From NCBI RefSeq assembly GCF_013366925.1, contig NZ_JAALDK010000002.1, forward strand, positions 1,178,001-1,242,000: 64,000 nucleotides of DNA, in the 5' to 3' direction. Below are positions 53,960 through 63,710 of the stretch, one piece after another (position 1 is the first letter of the stretch; each line of letters starts with the position of its first letter). Made by a program: the position numbers and the translations under genes. The notes under the pieces were generated by a model. That model did not search any database and was not told where the DNA came from. It worked only from the letters and a program-made list of their open reading frames with translations. This DNA is from Paraburkholderia youngii. Its GTDB lineage: Bacteria; Pseudomonadota; Gammaproteobacteria; Burkholderiales; Burkholderiaceae.

Positions 53960-56128
53960 ATGTCGCTCGAGGTAAGGATTGGCCCGCCGCAGATTGCCAT
54001 CCATCAGGGGCATACGGTCCTGCTCACGCAGCCGGACGGGCAGATCATCAGCGGGTCGCGCAAGGGTCTGTATTTCCAGGACACGCGTCTTATCAGCAAC
54101 TGGACGATCTTCGCCAATGGCGAGCCCTGGGATCTGCTCAGCTCGGGAGCGCTGCAGTCCTTTTTGATGCGGGCATGTCTAGCGAATCGTTCGCTCGACA
54201 GCGAGGACGGGCTCATCGAGGAACATACGGTCAGCCTGATACTGACCCGTCATGTCGGTGGTGGAGTCCACGAGGACATCGACATGACCAATCACGGCCT
54301 GCATACGGTGTCGTTCAATCTAGAGATCGCGGTGCGTAGCGATTTCGCGGACATCTTCGAAGTCAGGGCCGGGCATGTGGTTCGTCGCGGTCGTGTCGTG
54401 ACCACCTGGAATGAGCACACGCAACACCTGAAGACCAGTTACCAGAATGGGCACTTTGGCCGTGGCATCAGTCTGAGCGTGCACGATAGCCACACGCGAG
54501 GCGCTTATGCAAACGGCCGCATCACATTTGGTGTGAGCTTGCGACCCGGCGCGCGTTGGCATTGTTGCTTGAAGTACGACATCGACGATGACGGCCGGGC
54601 CGTACGCGCGCCGCAGCGCTGCGGCGCGGCCGGCGAACTGTCGCCCGAAGGAAAGCGGCTCGCACAATGGAAACGCGCGATTCCGTCGCTCGAGTGCAGC
54701 AACGAAACCTTCAACCGTCTGTTTCGTCAGGCGACCGATGATGTCGCGGCGTTGCGGGTGCCGGAGCACGTCAATGGCAGGCGTCTGATGATTCCCGCAG
54801 CGGGCTTGCCGTGGTTTGTCGCGCTGTTCGGACGTGACAGTCTGATCACCTCGCTGCAGACGGCGCTGATTTACTCGGGGTTCGCGCGCGGCACGCTTGC
54901 AGCGCTCGGCGCACGACAAGCCACGAAGCGTGACGACTTTCGTGACGGCGAGCCGGGCAAAATCATGCACGAGCTGCGTCGGGGCGAGCTGGCGAAGCTT
55001 GGACTCGTTCCTCATACGCCGTACTACGGAACCGCGGACGCGACGGCTTTGTATCTGATCGTGCTCCATACCGCATGGTGTTGCACCGGCGACCGTGAAT
55101 TGCTGATCCGTCATCTGCCCAATGCCGAACGGTGCCTGAAATGGATCGACAACTATGGCGATCGTGACGGCGACGGGTTCCAGGAGTACGAGACGCGTTC
55201 GACGAACGGCCTGAAAAACCACAGCTGGAAAGATGCCGGTGATGCCGTGGTGTACCCCGACGGCATGCTCGTCAAAGGACCGAAGGCGCTCTGCGAGCTG
55301 CAAGGCTACGTGTATGACGCGTGGCTTCGTATGGCCGCGGTCTACGACCTGCTCGATGAGAAGCGCCGTGCATCCAGGCTGCGCGCGAAAGCCGCCGACT
55401 TGTACGAGCGATTCAATGACGCGTTCTGGGACGAACGCACCGGTTTCTACGCACTATGCCTGGATGGCGACAAGCAACGGGTGATGAGCATCGCCTCCAA
55501 TCCGGGCCACTGTCTGTGGTCGGGAATCGTTCCGCCCGAGCGCGCGAGCCGAGTAGTGCAAAGACTCATGAAGCCGGACATGTATAGCGGGTGGGGCGTG
55601 CGCACACTGTCGTCGAAACATCCGGCCTTCAATCCGCATTCTTATCAGAAGGGCGCCGTGTGGCCGCATGACAACGGACTCATCGCCGAAGGGTTCAAGC
55701 GTTATGGTTTTGCGGACGAGGCAGGACGGATCGCGAAAGACATCTGCGATGCAGGCGGCTATTTCGCGCTGAACCAGTTACCCGAGCTATTTGCAGGCCT
55801 CCAGCGCACGGAGGCGAGCTTTCCGGTGCAGTACATGGGCGCAAATGTGCCGCAGGCATGGGCCGCGGGATCGATTTTTTCGCTCGTGTATGCGATCCTG
55901 GGTCTTCAGCCCGACGCGCCGCGCAGGCAACTGTACGTCGACCCGGTGCTGCCTCCCTGGATCGACACGCTGACCTTGCGAAACCTCAAGGTAGGCGCGC
56001 AGATATTCGATATCCGGTTCACGCGAACCGACGGAAGCACAGAATTCGAAGTGTTGAAAGGGACTAGCAAAAGCGTGAGCCGGCGCCCGATTACGAGTTG
56101 GCGCGACGAACTGGCTGCGGGCCTTTGA
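53960..56128 (+). CDS. Amylo-alpha-1,6-glucosidase / glycogen-debranching-type enzyme
   Basis: 722 residues. The N-terminal ~200 residues form the debranching-enzyme N-terminal domain (GSRKGLYFQDTRLISNWTIF and many beta strands). The rest is an (alpha/alpha)6 barrel: PWFVALFGRDSLITSLQTAL, GKIMHELRRGELA, DRDGDGFQEYETRS, GLKNHSWKDAGDAVV, HSYQKGAVWPHDNGLIAEGF. The conserved acids in these segments fit the GH15/GH63-like fold. It would act on alpha-glucan branches. No other glycogen genes are nearby in the window. Confidence 0.88.
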   Translation: MSLEVRIGPPQIAIHQGHTVLLTQPDGQIISGSRKGLYFQDTRLISNWTIFANGEPWDLLSSGALQSFLMRACLANRSLDSEDGLIEEHTVSLILTRHVGGGVHEDIDMTNHGLHTVSFNLEIAVRSDFADIFEVRAGHVVRRGRVVTTWNEHTQHLKTSYQNGHFGRGISLSVHDSHTRGAYANGRITFGVSLRPGARWHCCLKYDIDDDGRAVRAPQRCGAAGELSPEGKRLAQWKRAIPSLECSNETFNRLFRQATDDVAALRVPEHVNGRRLMIPAAGLPWFVALFGRDSLITSLQTALIYSGFARGTLAALGARQATKRDDFRDGEPGKIMHELRRGELAKLGLVPHTPYYGTADATALYLIVLHTAWCCTGDRELLIRHLPNAERCLKWIDNYGDRDGDGFQEYETRSTNGLKNHSWKDAGDAVVYPDGMLVKGPKALCELQGYVYDAWLRMAAVYDLLDEKRRASRLRAKAADLYERFNDAFWDERTGFYALCLDGDKQRVMSIASNPGHCLWSGIVPPERASRVVQRLMKPDMYSGWGVRTLSSKHPAFNPHSYQKGAVWPHDNGLIAEGFKRYGFADEAGRIAKDICDAGGYFALNQLPELFAGLQRTEASFPVQYMGANVPQAWAAGSIFSLVYAILGLQPDAPRRQLYVDPVLPPWIDTLTLRNLKVGAQIFDIRFTRTDGSTEFEVLKGTSKSVSRRPITSWRDELAAGL

Positions 56129-56219
56129 TTGCGGCGGGCCGCTCGCGTACAAGTGCCTGTGAGATACTTCCTCATCCACGCAAAGTCCCTGCGTCCACCG
56201 CGTTTCAAACGGCCCAGGC

Positions 56220-56636
56220 ATGCAAGCACATCCCCTCCGGCTCTCGCCCGGCGACGACCTTCGCGTCGCCATCGAAGACGCGCTTCGTCAACCCGAGCTG
56301 CAAGCGGCCTTCGTCGTCCAGGGCATCGGCAGTCTTCACGTTGCGGCATTGAGATTCGCTGGCGCGCAAGCGCCAACGGAAATTCGCGGCGACCTCGAAA
56401 TATTGACCCTCGCAGGCTCCGTCTCGCCCGATGGCGCTCATCTGCACATGTCGATCGCTGATGCACGCGGGCAGGTGTTCGGCGGTCATGTGGCGCGCGG
56501 GTGCATGGTGCGCACGACCGTCGAGTTGTTGCTCGTGTCGGTTCCGGGCTATTCGTTCGCGCGGGAGCACGATCCGCAGACAGGGTTTATGGAACTCGTG
56601 ATTCGCGGCGGTGCGCCGCAAGCCGATTCCGCCTGA
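56220..56636 (+). CDS. PPC/DUF296-domain protein
   Basis: 138 residues. HPLRLSPGDDLRVAIEDALR, AAFVVQGIGSLHVAALRFAG, EILTLAGSVSPDGAHLHMSI and GGHVARGCMVRTTVELLLV are the PPC (plants and prokaryotes conserved) domain, found in bacteria as a stand-alone trimeric protein with no AT-hook. His residues in LHMSI and GGHV are the usual metal ligands. Molecular function unclear. Confidence 0.87.
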   Translation: MQAHPLRLSPGDDLRVAIEDALRQPELQAAFVVQGIGSLHVAALRFAGAQAPTEIRGDLEILTLAGSVSPDGAHLHMSIADARGQVFGGHVARGCMVRTTVELLLVSVPGYSFAREHDPQTGFMELVIRGGAPQADSA

Positions 56637-56675
56637 CCGTTCGAACGCGGCATCACTTCGTGCGCCCGTAGCTGT

Positions 56676-57068
56676 TCAACGCCCCACCAACATCCGCCCG
56701 CCGACTCCGGCCGGCAACGCACCCGCTACGGTATCGAGCACGGCCTTGCGGCGAATCAGCGTGCGCCGAACCGCCGGATGCGATCCAAGCAACGCCATCG
56801 CGCAGTACCACGCGCACGACATGCCGATCGACAGCGCCACGACCGCGATATCGAGCCACAACGGTGCATGCGCGGGCACCATCAACGCGAAGATGCTGCC
56901 GTAGAACGCGATGGATTTCGGATTCGTCATGCTGACGAAATAGCCTTTCTTCGTCGCGGCCCAGCCGGACGCGGCGCTGCCGACGCCTGCGGACAATGGC
57001 CGCCGCGCGGTCACGATCATCTTGATGCCGAGCCAGATCAGGTAGAGCGCGCCGGCGATCCGCAGCAC
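56676..57068 (-). pseudogene. LysE/RhtB-family exporter, N-terminally truncated
   Basis: The frame gives 130 codons from a GTG at 57068: LRIAGALYLIWLGIKMIV, FVSMTNPKSIAFYGSIFALM and a final helix region, the C-terminal two thirds of LysE/RhtB amino-acid exporters (~205 residues). The first ~70 residues, including the first two helices, are missing, because the MAPEG gene ends just 7 bases upstream. A deletion seems to have joined the two genes. A function is unlikely. Confidence 0.75.
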
Positions 57069-57074
57069 GGCGCC

Positions 57075-57461
57075 TCAGCGCATCAACGCCAAACACAATG
57101 CAATCCCTGTGCCATAAGTCCCAATCGCACCGACGAAGCGCAAAGGGTTGGGCTTCGCCATCGTCGGAAACGCGACAAGCCCTACGACGAGCAAGCACCG
57201 GCACAAGGTCGCGATGACCATCAGCGACACCGTCACCGTGGACGGCGATCTCGCGCCCAGAAAGAGAAATAGCACCGCCAGAAACGGCGCGTATTCCGCT
57301 GTGTTGCCATGCGCCCGAACCAGCTTGTGCAACAGGTCGGCAGGATCATCGGCGCAGCCCGCAGTGGTACGTTCGCGAAAACGCAGCATCGATACCGACA
57401 AGCCGAGGCCGAATAACAGCAGCCCCAACACCGCTACGCATCCGAGAGCAATGTTGTTCAT
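57075..57461 (-). CDS. MAPEG-family membrane protein
   Basis: 128 residues with four predicted helices. KLVRAHGNTAEYAPFLAVLF is the MAPEG signature (R-x-H-x-N--E), shared by microsomal glutathione S-transferase relatives. It ends LCLALMR next to the LysE relic. The bacterial members have no settled function. Confidence 0.82.
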   Translation of the reverse strand: MNNIALGCVAVLGLLLFGLGLSVSMLRFRERTTAGCADDPADLLHKLVRAHGNTAEYAPFLAVLFLFLGARSPSTVTVSLMVIATLCRCLLVVGLVAFPTMAKPNPLRFVGAIGTYGTGIALCLALMR

Positions 57462-57651
57462 GGCAGCGCGGCTCCTTGTCAGGCGATCGACGCACGCCTG
57501 TTTGGCGAAAATCAGGCGGCTCCCATTCTCGCACGCGCCGGCGCGCGAGGTCCGCGCGGCTGGACCCCGGCAAAAAACGACCGCGCCACGATCGTTCCAA
57601 CACCGATCGCGGCGCAGCTCACTACTCGAATACGTCGACTACGGTAAGCAC

Positions 57652-59334
57652 TCAGTCTTCGCGATCGAACTCCGGCAGCGGACGCGTTCCTTCAATCGCG
57701 ACCGAATGCAGCAGTTCAGGCTTCAGATCGAGCAGACGCAAGATCGTCGGCGCGACCTGCGTGGTCAGCACTCGCTCGTCGTTGACCTTCCCGGCATGAT
57801 GCGCATGAGGCACGTACATCACGAGACCGAGATGGCTGTCGTCGGGCGCGTTGCCGCCATGCTCCTCGTCCTTCGACTTGCTCGACGTATAGATGACGCC
57901 CGGGTTCGGCTGAACGATGATGTCGGGCGTGCGGCCGCGCGACGGATCGCCGAACCGGTTCGCCAGTTGCGGGCCGGACAGGATGTACGCCTGCGGACCG
58001 TCCGCGCAAATCCCCGGCGCGTTGCAGCTCAGATTGTCTTTCAGCGTCTTCACGACCGCGGCCGTCTGGCTTTGATCGCGCAGCCAGATCAGACCGACGT
58101 CGTCGGTCTGCACCATGCCGGTGCCGACGAGCCCGGTGCCATCGTTCAGGTTGCCGCTCGTCGTAGCGTTTTGCCCAAAAGCGCCGCCCGAATCCAGATA
58201 GTTGTTGGCTTCTAGCAGCTTGGTCAGCGTATCGCCGTTCTTCACCAGCTTCGAATGATCGGTCGGCGACTGGCCATGCTTCGCGGTCACGATGATCGCC
58301 GTCGACGAATAGAGATTGCGTTGCTTCAGTTCGGACACGATGCGTCCCAACGCGTCGTCGATATACGCGATCGCACCGGCCACCTGCGGACCCGGCGTGA
58401 AACTCGCATCCAGATAGCCGCCGCCCGACGCGACCGTGGCCTTCTGCGCGACGCTCAGCGTCTGGAAGTTGGCGCCGAACACCGTCGGCACCGCGACGTT
58501 CTTTTGACCGGTCGAATCCTTGCCATCGATTTCATGGATCAGCGATTGCACATGGTAGTTGTCGAACTTCTCCGTGTGCGTGTACGTGTCGAGATAGTTG
58601 CTATTGGTATCCGGATCGATCGAATTGATTTCGGTGCGCGCAAGATCGTCGACACCCGTGCCGGACGGTCCGTTGAGCCAGTCGTAGCCCCACGCGTGTT
58701 TATCGGCCCACGCGGTGCGCGCGCCGTTCACGTTGCCCTTGATCACTTCGAAGACCGTGTTGGTCTTCAGATAGTTGTGCGGATAGACGGGCGTGCAGAC
58801 GCCATTGACGAGCGCATGCGGAATCGCCTGCGGATTGAACGCGCCGCCGCCGTCGAGATGGATCAGCGCGCCGCCGTTCTCGCCGTCGATGCCGGTCGTT
58901 TCATCGAACACGACATTCCAGCCGGTCGGGCCCGTGCAACTGGTATCGGACGGCGCATAGAGCGTGCGGTCGTAGGAGACGTCGTAGAACAGGCCCGCGG
59001 ACTTCGGCGAGCCGCCGGTCACGAGTGCGGCGAGGCCCGGAAACGAATCCGACAGTCCCGGTGTATGCGCGTTCGTGTACGTGGTGCCTGACTTCGCGAG
59101 CAGCGCCAGATTGGGGCAGGTGTTCGCGCCGATGCAACGCGCGACGTCCTGCTCATGCAGACCATCGAAGCTGATCAGCAGCACATGCTTGACCGACGCG
59201 CGATCGCGATCGTGATCGCGGTCGTGATCGTGATCGTCGCCGGCGGTCGCGACTGCCGAGGACAGCCCGGCGAGCAGTGCGACGGCGGCGCACATTGCGC
59301 TTTGCTTACGCTTCCATTTCGTAATCGGTTTCAT
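57652..59334 (-). CDS. Exported type I phosphodiesterase/nucleotide pyrophosphatase-like protein
   Basis: 560 residues from the Met at 59334 (MKPITKWKRKQ); a longer frame to 59355 exists. The signal peptide ends SSAVATAG, followed by a striking Asp/His repeat (DDHDHDRDHDRDR). The alkaline-phosphatase-fold core shows VKHVLLISFDGLHEQDV (metal Asp), HTPGLSDSFPGLAALVTGG (nucleophile region), IVTAKHGQSPTDHS (metal His) and HGGNAPDDSHLGLVMYVP. It releases phosphate or nucleotides outside the cytoplasm; the substrate is unknown. Last residues are PLPEFDRED. Confidence 0.87.
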   Translation of the reverse strand: MKPITKWKRKQSAMCAAVALLAGLSSAVATAGDDHDHDRDHDRDRASVKHVLLISFDGLHEQDVARCIGANTCPNLALLAKSGTTYTNAHTPGLSDSFPGLAALVTGGSPKSAGLFYDVSYDRTLYAPSDTSCTGPTGWNVVFDETTGIDGENGGALIHLDGGGAFNPQAIPHALVNGVCTPVYPHNYLKTNTVFEVIKGNVNGARTAWADKHAWGYDWLNGPSGTGVDDLARTEINSIDPDTNSNYLDTYTHTEKFDNYHVQSLIHEIDGKDSTGQKNVAVPTVFGANFQTLSVAQKATVASGGGYLDASFTPGPQVAGAIAYIDDALGRIVSELKQRNLYSSTAIIVTAKHGQSPTDHSKLVKNGDTLTKLLEANNYLDSGGAFGQNATTSGNLNDGTGLVGTGMVQTDDVGLIWLRDQSQTAAVVKTLKDNLSCNAPGICADGPQAYILSGPQLANRFGDPSRGRTPDIIVQPNPGVIYTSSKSKDEEHGGNAPDDSHLGLVMYVPHAHHAGKVNDERVLTTQVAPTILRLLDLKPELLHSVAIEGTRPLPEFDRED

Positions 59335-59536
59335 GTCTCGTCCTTTGCTTGACAACGAATTTGGGTAAAGCGGGACGAATTTGAACCGTAAAAAAAGTCA
59401 TTTACGTGACCTTGGTTTTTTTATTTGGCGATACTGAAGTCTTAAGGTCTTGTTAAGGTCGGTGTGATCCGTTCGACGCGCGGGCGCTGTGAATCGGCTT
59501 CGATTCCGCGCGTGATCCGCGCGAGTCGTCAAGCAT
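59335..59536. other. Intergenic region upstream of the phosphodiesterase gene
   Basis: Holds the minus-strand promoter and leader of the phosphodiesterase gene. AT-rich around 59380-59460 in an otherwise GC-rich area. No gene seen. Confidence 0.5.
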
Positions 59537-59571
59537 AAAAAACGGCACGGGTTATCGCAGTCCGTGCCGTT
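59537..59571 (-). terminator. Rho-independent terminator of the DUF427 gene
   Basis: AACGGCACGG (59541-59550) and CCGTGCCGTT (59562-59571). Read on the minus strand the stem is followed by TTTTTT. It lies about 95 bases beyond the DUF427 stop. Confidence 0.85.
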
Positions 59572-59665
59572 TCGTCGGTCGGTGGTCAAATGCCGCGAGG
59601 GCGTGGCGGAACAGGGACCGCCAAGCCGTGCCGGATTGCCGGGCAAATAACCCGCGCGAGTCCGC

Positions 59666-60070
59666 CTAATGAGCGGCCGGCTCCTGCGTGATGGAATCCA
59701 CGCGGTCGGGGTAGAACGCGAGGTGTTCGCGGATCGACGCGACGGCGTCGTAAGGGTGCTCGTAGGTCCACACCGCGTTGGTGCCGCGCTCGCCGGCCGA
59801 TGGAATCGAGAAGTAGGCACAATCGCCTTTGTATGGACAATAAGTCGCGTGCGCCGTGCGTTCGAGCCGGGTCATGTCCACGTCCTTGCGGGGGATGTAC
59901 AGCACGGCCGGATAGCGGGCCTCGCGCAGCGTCAACGCATCGTGTGTATCGGCGATCACGTGGCCGCCAGCCATCACGATCACGCGCGCGCGGTGCTGCT
60001 CGATCGTGATCGGATGGTCCGGGCCGGGGATCTTGACGGGTTTGTCGTTCGGGACCGAATGGGTGGACAT
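59666..60070 (-). CDS. DUF427 protein
   Basis: 134 residues from the ATG at 60070 (MSTHSVPNDKPVKIPGPDHP), with CGGAG upstream. VIADTHDALTLREARYPAVL, YIPRKDVDMTRLERTAHATY, CPYKGDCAYFSI and the late HLAFYPDRVD are the DUF427 pattern. A small cytoplasmic protein of unknown activity. Confidence 0.87.
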   Translation of the reverse strand: MSTHSVPNDKPVKIPGPDHPITIEQHRARVIVMAGGHVIADTHDALTLREARYPAVLYIPRKDVDMTRLERTAHATYCPYKGDCAYFSIPSAGERGTNAVWTYEHPYDAVASIREHLAFYPDRVDSITQEPAAH

Positions 60071-60410
60071 AACGATGCTCCGTGGGGAAGTGGGTGGTGT
60101 CCCTTGCCCGAGCGCCAAGGCAAGCGACTGAAGATATGCCCGTATTGCCGTACAACTTCACTTCGGGTATTTCTATACATACTAGCGCAGACCTTCCAGG
60201 TGCTGTGAGCGGCGCAACGCCCGCCGGAGTCGCATCGACTGCGTACACCTGTTTCAGTGCAGCGGAATCGCGACTTCGCGGAAGACGAACACAATTGGCC
60301 GACTGACAGGAGTGCATGATGCTCGTTGGATACGCCGTGGGTGAGCGTGCAAGTGAGCCTGCAAGTCAGTCTGCAATCTGGTCGTCGACAAATGGCGAGG
60401 TTGTTTGACT
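60071..60410. other. Intergenic region between divergent genes
   Basis: About 340 bases separating the DUF427 gene (minus) from the outer-membrane-like gene (plus). No coding signature; promoters for both genes are expected here. Confidence 0.5.
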
Positions 60411-61397
60411 ATGCCGGCACTTCGGAAGCGTTGGTCACTTCGCGCATTGGGCGCGGGTGCCGCTCTGCCTTTGAGCCTGCTGTCCTGCCCGTCGCAAGCG
60501 CAGGTCGTGCCGGGGCAATTGTCGAGCAATACCGTGATCGGCGGCAATGTAAAGCAGCACGCGGACGCTGTGCTCGCGATCATGAGCTACACGACGGTCC
60601 CGGACGTCACGACCAGCAACCTGTCGGTCAATAACGGCCTGACCGGTAATCCCGGCTTCGGGCAGACGCAATTCGGCGGCGGCTTCACGCTCAGCAGGTC
60701 GTTTCCGTTGTACATGGAGGGCACGCTCGCCTACAGCCGCTACGATCCGGTTTTCATCGCCACGGATGGCGCCCAGCAGCGTGCGGTGCCCACCAAGTGG
60801 AACACCTTCAGCGGCACGGTCGGCCTGGGCTGGGATTTCCGCATCACGGACGAACTGGCATTCCGTCCCATCCTGAACGGTACGATCGGGCGCGTGTCGA
60901 GTGACCTGAAGGTCGGGCAGACGCTGTACAATCACGTCACCGACAGCAACCTGCAGTTCCTCGAGAATGGCTCGCTCAATGCCTACGGCTATGGCGGCTC
61001 CCTGATGCTCGACTACGAGCACTACCGCGAAAACTACGAAATCGACGCGGAATTGCGGGCGACAGATATTTACCTGCGCAGTTTCGGCGGTTCATCGCAG
61101 GCCGTTCAGGGCTCGGCCACGGCCCAGCAAGTGAGCCTATGGACACGCTGGCGCGCGCCCACCGGCTGGCACGCACTGGACCGGCCAGTCCGCTATGTGC
61201 TCGAAGCCGCTTACTCACACTACTTCGGCGACAGCGCCGGGGTGCTGGGTTTCAACGACCTCACGTCGCTGGGAGTCGGCCTCGAACTCGATAGCAGCAG
61301 GTATCCCGTCATCGTCACCCGCACGCGCGCGTTGGTGCGCTACGTGTTCGGTCGCAACGTGCACGGCGTGTCGTTCGGATTCGCGATGAGTTTCTAG
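60411..61397 (+). CDS. Exported beta-barrel-like outer-membrane protein, family not identified
   Basis: 328 residues from the ATG at 60411 (a TTG two codons earlier is possible). The signal peptide ends LSCPSQAQ. The remainder alternates polar and hydrophobic residues with many glycines and aromatic girdles (FGGGFTLSRSFPLYMEGTLA, TFSGTVGLGWDFRITDELAF, RALVRYVFGRNVHGVSFGFA) and ends in MSF, a typical terminal Phe for barrel assembly. I infer an autotransporter-like or Omp barrel without a passenger domain. Function unknown. Confidence 0.7.
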   Translation: MPALRKRWSLRALGAGAALPLSLLSCPSQAQVVPGQLSSNTVIGGNVKQHADAVLAIMSYTTVPDVTTSNLSVNNGLTGNPGFGQTQFGGGFTLSRSFPLYMEGTLAYSRYDPVFIATDGAQQRAVPTKWNTFSGTVGLGWDFRITDELAFRPILNGTIGRVSSDLKVGQTLYNHVTDSNLQFLENGSLNAYGYGGSLMLDYEHYRENYEIDAELRATDIYLRSFGGSSQAVQGSATAQQVSLWTRWRAPTGWHALDRPVRYVLEAAYSHYFGDSAGVLGFNDLTSLGVGLELDSSRYPVIVTRTRALVRYVFGRNVHGVSFGFAMSF

Positions 61398-61449
61398 CGC
61401 GGACTGCTTTACCGGACTACACGAATGGCGCGGGTACCTGCCTTCGGCG

Positions 61450-61992
61450 CTACTTCGTCACCCCCTTCTTCGTCGCGAGATCCTGCGCCATCTTGTAGTG
61501 TTCCTCGATGGTAGGCAGCGCTTTTTGCGCGGCCTTCTTCAGATCAGCGTTCTGGCCATCGGAGATTTCTTTCTTGAATGCGCTCAGCGCGTCCTCGTGT
61601 CCCTGCATGCCGACCTTCTGGATATACGCCTGATCGAATGCCTTGCCATGCAGGCTCTTCAGCGAGTCCAGCACCGTGGTGTCGGAATTGTCCTTCGGCA
61701 CCGCGACGCCGTGTGGCGCAGCCATCTTCAGTTGCATCGTGAGCTTCGTGTGATCGAGCATCATGTGATGCGCGAACGATTTCACATCCTTGTCGCTGGA
61801 GTTCTTCGTCGCGAGCTTGGCCGCGTCGATTTCGGTCGACGACGACATGCTCGCCGCCTGCACGAAGTCCTTGTCGGCCTGAGGCAGCGGATTGGCGCTC
61901 GTGGTCGAGGCGGCCTCGGTTTGCGCGCCGGCGATATGAGGGATAGCGGCAAGCCCACAGCAAAGTGCGGCAATGGCGGTAACGCGCTTCAT
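61450..61992 (-). CDS. DUF4142 exported protein
   Basis: 180 residues from the ATG at 61992 (MKRVTAIAALCCGLAAIPHI), signal peptide ending IAGAQ. The mature part, DKDFVQAASMSSSTEIDAAK, KDVKSFAHHMMLDHTKL and GHEDALSAFKKEISDGQNAD, is the ferritin-like DUF4142 four-helix domain. Periplasmic; function unknown though often stress-linked in this group. Confidence 0.87.
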   Translation of the reverse strand: MKRVTAIAALCCGLAAIPHIAGAQTEAASTTSANPLPQADKDFVQAASMSSSTEIDAAKLATKNSSDKDVKSFAHHMMLDHTKLTMQLKMAAPHGVAVPKDNSDTTVLDSLKSLHGKAFDQAYIQKVGMQGHEDALSAFKKEISDGQNADLKKAAQKALPTIEEHYKMAQDLATKKGVTK

Positions 61993-62153
61993 GTTTTTCT
62001 CCTCTACGAAGTGGAACGGGATGAATCGAAGCGGGACGGATGACACGCTTCGATCGACAACCCGCAAGCGCCATACCATCGTCCACCGCGCGTCTGGAAT
62101 GGTGGATGCTCGACGACGGAGGTCTGCACGGCGGAAGAACGACGGAGGCTCGC

Positions 62154-63083
62154 ATGCGCATCGCGCAAGTGTCGACGCTCTACGAGCGCGCTCCGCCCGT
62201 CGCCTATGGCGGCACCGAGCGCGTCGTGTCGTGGCTGACCGAGGCGCTGGTCGAACTCGGCCATGAGGTCACGCTGTTCGCGAGCGGCGACTCGCTGACG
62301 CGCGCGCATCTCGTGTCCGTCTATCCGCGGCCCTACCGACTACACGAGCTTCCCGTTCGGCAGGCGGCTGGGCTGCCCGCACGTGACGACGCTGCATTGG
62401 CGGCTCGACATCCCCGGTCTGGAGGCGCTGTACCGCGAGTTTTGCGACGTACCGCTGGTATCGATCTCCGACGCGCAGCGCGCGCCGCTGCCGCGACTCG
62501 CGTGGCAGCGCACGGTCCATCACGGCCTGCCGCGCGACCTTCACACCTTCAGCCGCACGCCGTCCGACTACCTGGCATTCGTCGGCCGCATCGCGCCGAC
62601 CAAGCGACCAGATCTCGCGATCGAGATCGCGGGCCGTGCGAACGCGCGGCTCGAAATCGCGGCCAAGATCGACGACGGCGATCGCGTCTACTACGAGCAC
62701 GAGGTCGCATCGCTGATGCGGCAACCGCATGTGTGCTATCGCGGCGAGCTGGGTGGCCGTGACAAGGATCGCTTCATCGGCGCCGCGCGAGCGCTGCTGT
62801 TTCCGATCGACTGGCCCGAGCCGTTCGGGCTCGTGCTGGTCGAGGCGCTGGCGGCGGGCACACCGGTGATCGCATTCGACACGGCTCGGTCCGCGAGATC
62901 ATCGACGACGGCGTGACCGGCTTCATCGTCGATAGTGTCGACGAGGCCGTCGATGCGGTGAACCGGATCGGCGAGCTGGACCGCGCGCGCTGTCGCGAAG
63001 CCTTCGAGCGGCGCTTCACCGCGGCACGCATGGCCGACGAGTACATCGAGGTGTACCGGAAGCTATTGGCGTCGGAGCGTTGA
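62154..63083 (+). pseudogene. Glycosyltransferase family 4 gene with internal deletion and frameshift
   Basis: Three frames make one protein. From 62154: MRIAQVSTLYERAPPVAYGG then TERVVSWLTEALVELGHEVT (GT4 N-terminus) up to HLVSVYPR. At about 62330 a deletion of several dozen codons changes frame, resuming DYTSFPFGRRLGCPHVTTLH, then YLAFVGRIAPTKRPDLAIEI and WPEPFGLVLVEALAAGTPVI. A missing base near 62883 shifts to SVREIIDDGVTGFIVD and the end at 63083. The catalytic EPFGL--VEA motif is present, but the acceptor-domain deletion should inactivate it. Confidence 0.82.
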
Positions 63084-63488
63084 AGCGCAACGACGCCTGC
63101 GCGAGCGTGGATTTTTTCTAACGCGGCACGCCATTCTTGACCAACGCCATCGGCTCTGATGGCCACGGAGCATGGGACAGGTCCACGCGTCACGCGGCCG
63201 CCGGGTGCACGCGCGCAGCGGCCCGAGCGTATCGCGATCGGCGAGCACGAGTCGGGCAGACCGTTAGCGCGCGTCGCAGCGCGCAGCCCGGCGTCCTACA
63301 GGCACGCCGGATGCGAAGGCACGAGCATCCGCGCGTGCCCGAAGCGATGCCCGGCACGGATGTACAGCCGGAGCAGCAGCCGGTACGCGACACGCCGGAC
63401 GTGCAAGCACCGGGCTCGGCGCCGCCGTGACGCGCCATTCCCGGCCAGCACTTGACCTTCCTTCCACGCAACCCATCAGGGGAACGAA
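63084..63488. other. Region without a recognised gene
   Basis: About 400 bases. Two overlapping plus-strand frames of just under 100 codons (63137-63430 and 63159-63455) are rich in Arg, Ala and Pro and look like GC-rich chance frames. No family signature. Confidence 0.4.
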
Positions 63489-63710
63489 ATGACCAACTCC
63501 CGTTCGACCACGGGCGAGCGCCCGCTGAACCCGTTCATCGACGTGCAGAAAGCGCTGAAGGGCGCTTCCTATCCCGCCGACAAGGACAGCCTCATCGAAA
63601 CCGCGAAAGCCAATGGCGCCGATGACGACGTGCTGCAACGGCTCCAGGATCTGCCCGACCAGCAGTATCAGAGCCCCGCCGAAGTCTCGAAGGGCGTCGG
63701 CAATGAATAG
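63489..63710 (+). CDS. DUF2795 small protein
   Basis: 73 residues, with GGGGAACGA just upstream. NPFIDVQKALKGASYPADKD and DDDVLQRLQDLPDQQYQSPA match DUF2795, short proteins with a helix-turn-helix-like core. Function unknown. Its stop overlaps the putative start of the glucose dehydrogenase frame. Confidence 0.85.
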   Translation: MTNSRSTTGERPLNPFIDVQKALKGASYPADKDSLIETAKANGADDDVLQRLQDLPDQQYQSPAEVSKGVGNE

